64,000 nt of DNA from Flavisolibacter tropicus (GTDB lineage: Bacteria > Bacteroidota > Bacteroidia > Chitinophagales > Chitinophagaceae), in assembly GCF_001644645.1 (NCBI RefSeq), contig NZ_CP011390.1, positions 1,984,001 through 2,048,000 on the forward strand, written 5' to 3'. Numbering within the stretch: position 1 is the first letter of the stretch; every line of letters begins with the position of its first letter. The translations under genes and the position numbers were made by a program. Positions 64,000-64,000 of the stretch are shown one piece after another. The notes below the pieces were generated by a model. It was not told the origin of the DNA, did not search any database, and was given only the letters and a program-made list of their open reading frames with translations.

Positions 64000-64000
64000 A

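Noticed and set aside
1..64000. Search for tRNA, rRNA, insertion sequences, prophage or anti-phage genes
   Set aside because: No cloverleaf with conserved T-loop, no transposase or integrase motif and no recognised defence gene was seen.

Overview
The window is a 64 kb chromosomal stretch from a member of the Bacteroidota, most likely the Chitinophagaceae or relatives. The reasons are a giant SprA translocon protein, a surface protein with a CHU_C/type B type IX sorting domain, many Bacteroidota-only lipoproteins, a division and cell-wall cluster in the order murE-mraY-murD-ftsW-murG-murC-ftsQ-ftsA-ftsZ without murF, and almost no Shine-Dalgarno sequences. I see no tRNA, rRNA, CRISPR array, insertion sequence or prophage.

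Layout. 1-6.5 kb: the 3' end of a PKD-rich surface protein, an SDR dehydrogenase, a small secreted protein, then on the minus strand a seven-helix membrane protein paired with an orphan histidine kinase, and a lipoprotein. 6.7-14.5 kb: ruvA followed by sprA. 14.5-15.3 kb: a 747-base intergenic region filled with short periodic repeats. 15.3-18.2 kb: fabH, a DUF2459 protein, a YiaAB protein and a GNAT acetyltransferase. 18.3-24.2 kb, minus strand: DsbD, a stand-alone DsbD alpha-domain protein, purQ and two conserved proteins. 24.4-31.4 kb: kup, an alpha/beta hydrolase, a TPR lipoprotein, a small secreted protein, and an M61 peptidase gene that appears frameshifted. 31.6-35.6 kb: tandem acyltransferase-3 paralogues, a metallo-beta-lactamase-fold protein and an unknown protein. 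36-39.2 kb: a TPR lipoprotein, a second alpha/beta hydrolase and an LD-carboxypeptidase. 39.4-49 kb: metG, an OB-fold-like protein, a YceI protein, fadN, a metzincin-like protease and an active/inactive M16 peptidase pair. 49-51.5 kb: a TIGR01777 epimerase and two LVIVD-type lipoproteins. 51.6-64 kb, minus strand: the dcw cluster, cut by the right edge inside murE.

The most unusual signal is a dispersed set of imperfect 7-bp tandem repeat tracts. Each tract has its own drifting heptamer, yet the 7-base phase is kept over 35 to 98 bases, often through a change of heptamer family or an inversion. Several start within a few bases of a stop codon, others lie upstream of genes, and one lies in frame inside the metG linker. 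They recall the heptameric STRR repeats of filamentous cyanobacteria. Next to two of them, between ruvA and fabH, is a separate array of four TTCGAT boxes at exact 11-bp spacing followed by two inverted copies, also 11 bp apart. Other points of interest are the DsbD/stand-alone alpha-domain pair in which the active-site cysteines sit only on the small protein, the one-base frameshift in the M61 gene, and an 18-bp hairpin covering the only usable start codon of a hydrolase.

Functionally, SprA is the outer-membrane translocon of the type IX secretion system, and the first gene encodes a typical cargo. The dcw genes supply lipid II precursors and the divisome; the DNPR motif in MurE predicts meso-diaminopimelate peptidoglycan. 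All family assignments come from reading motifs, without database searches.
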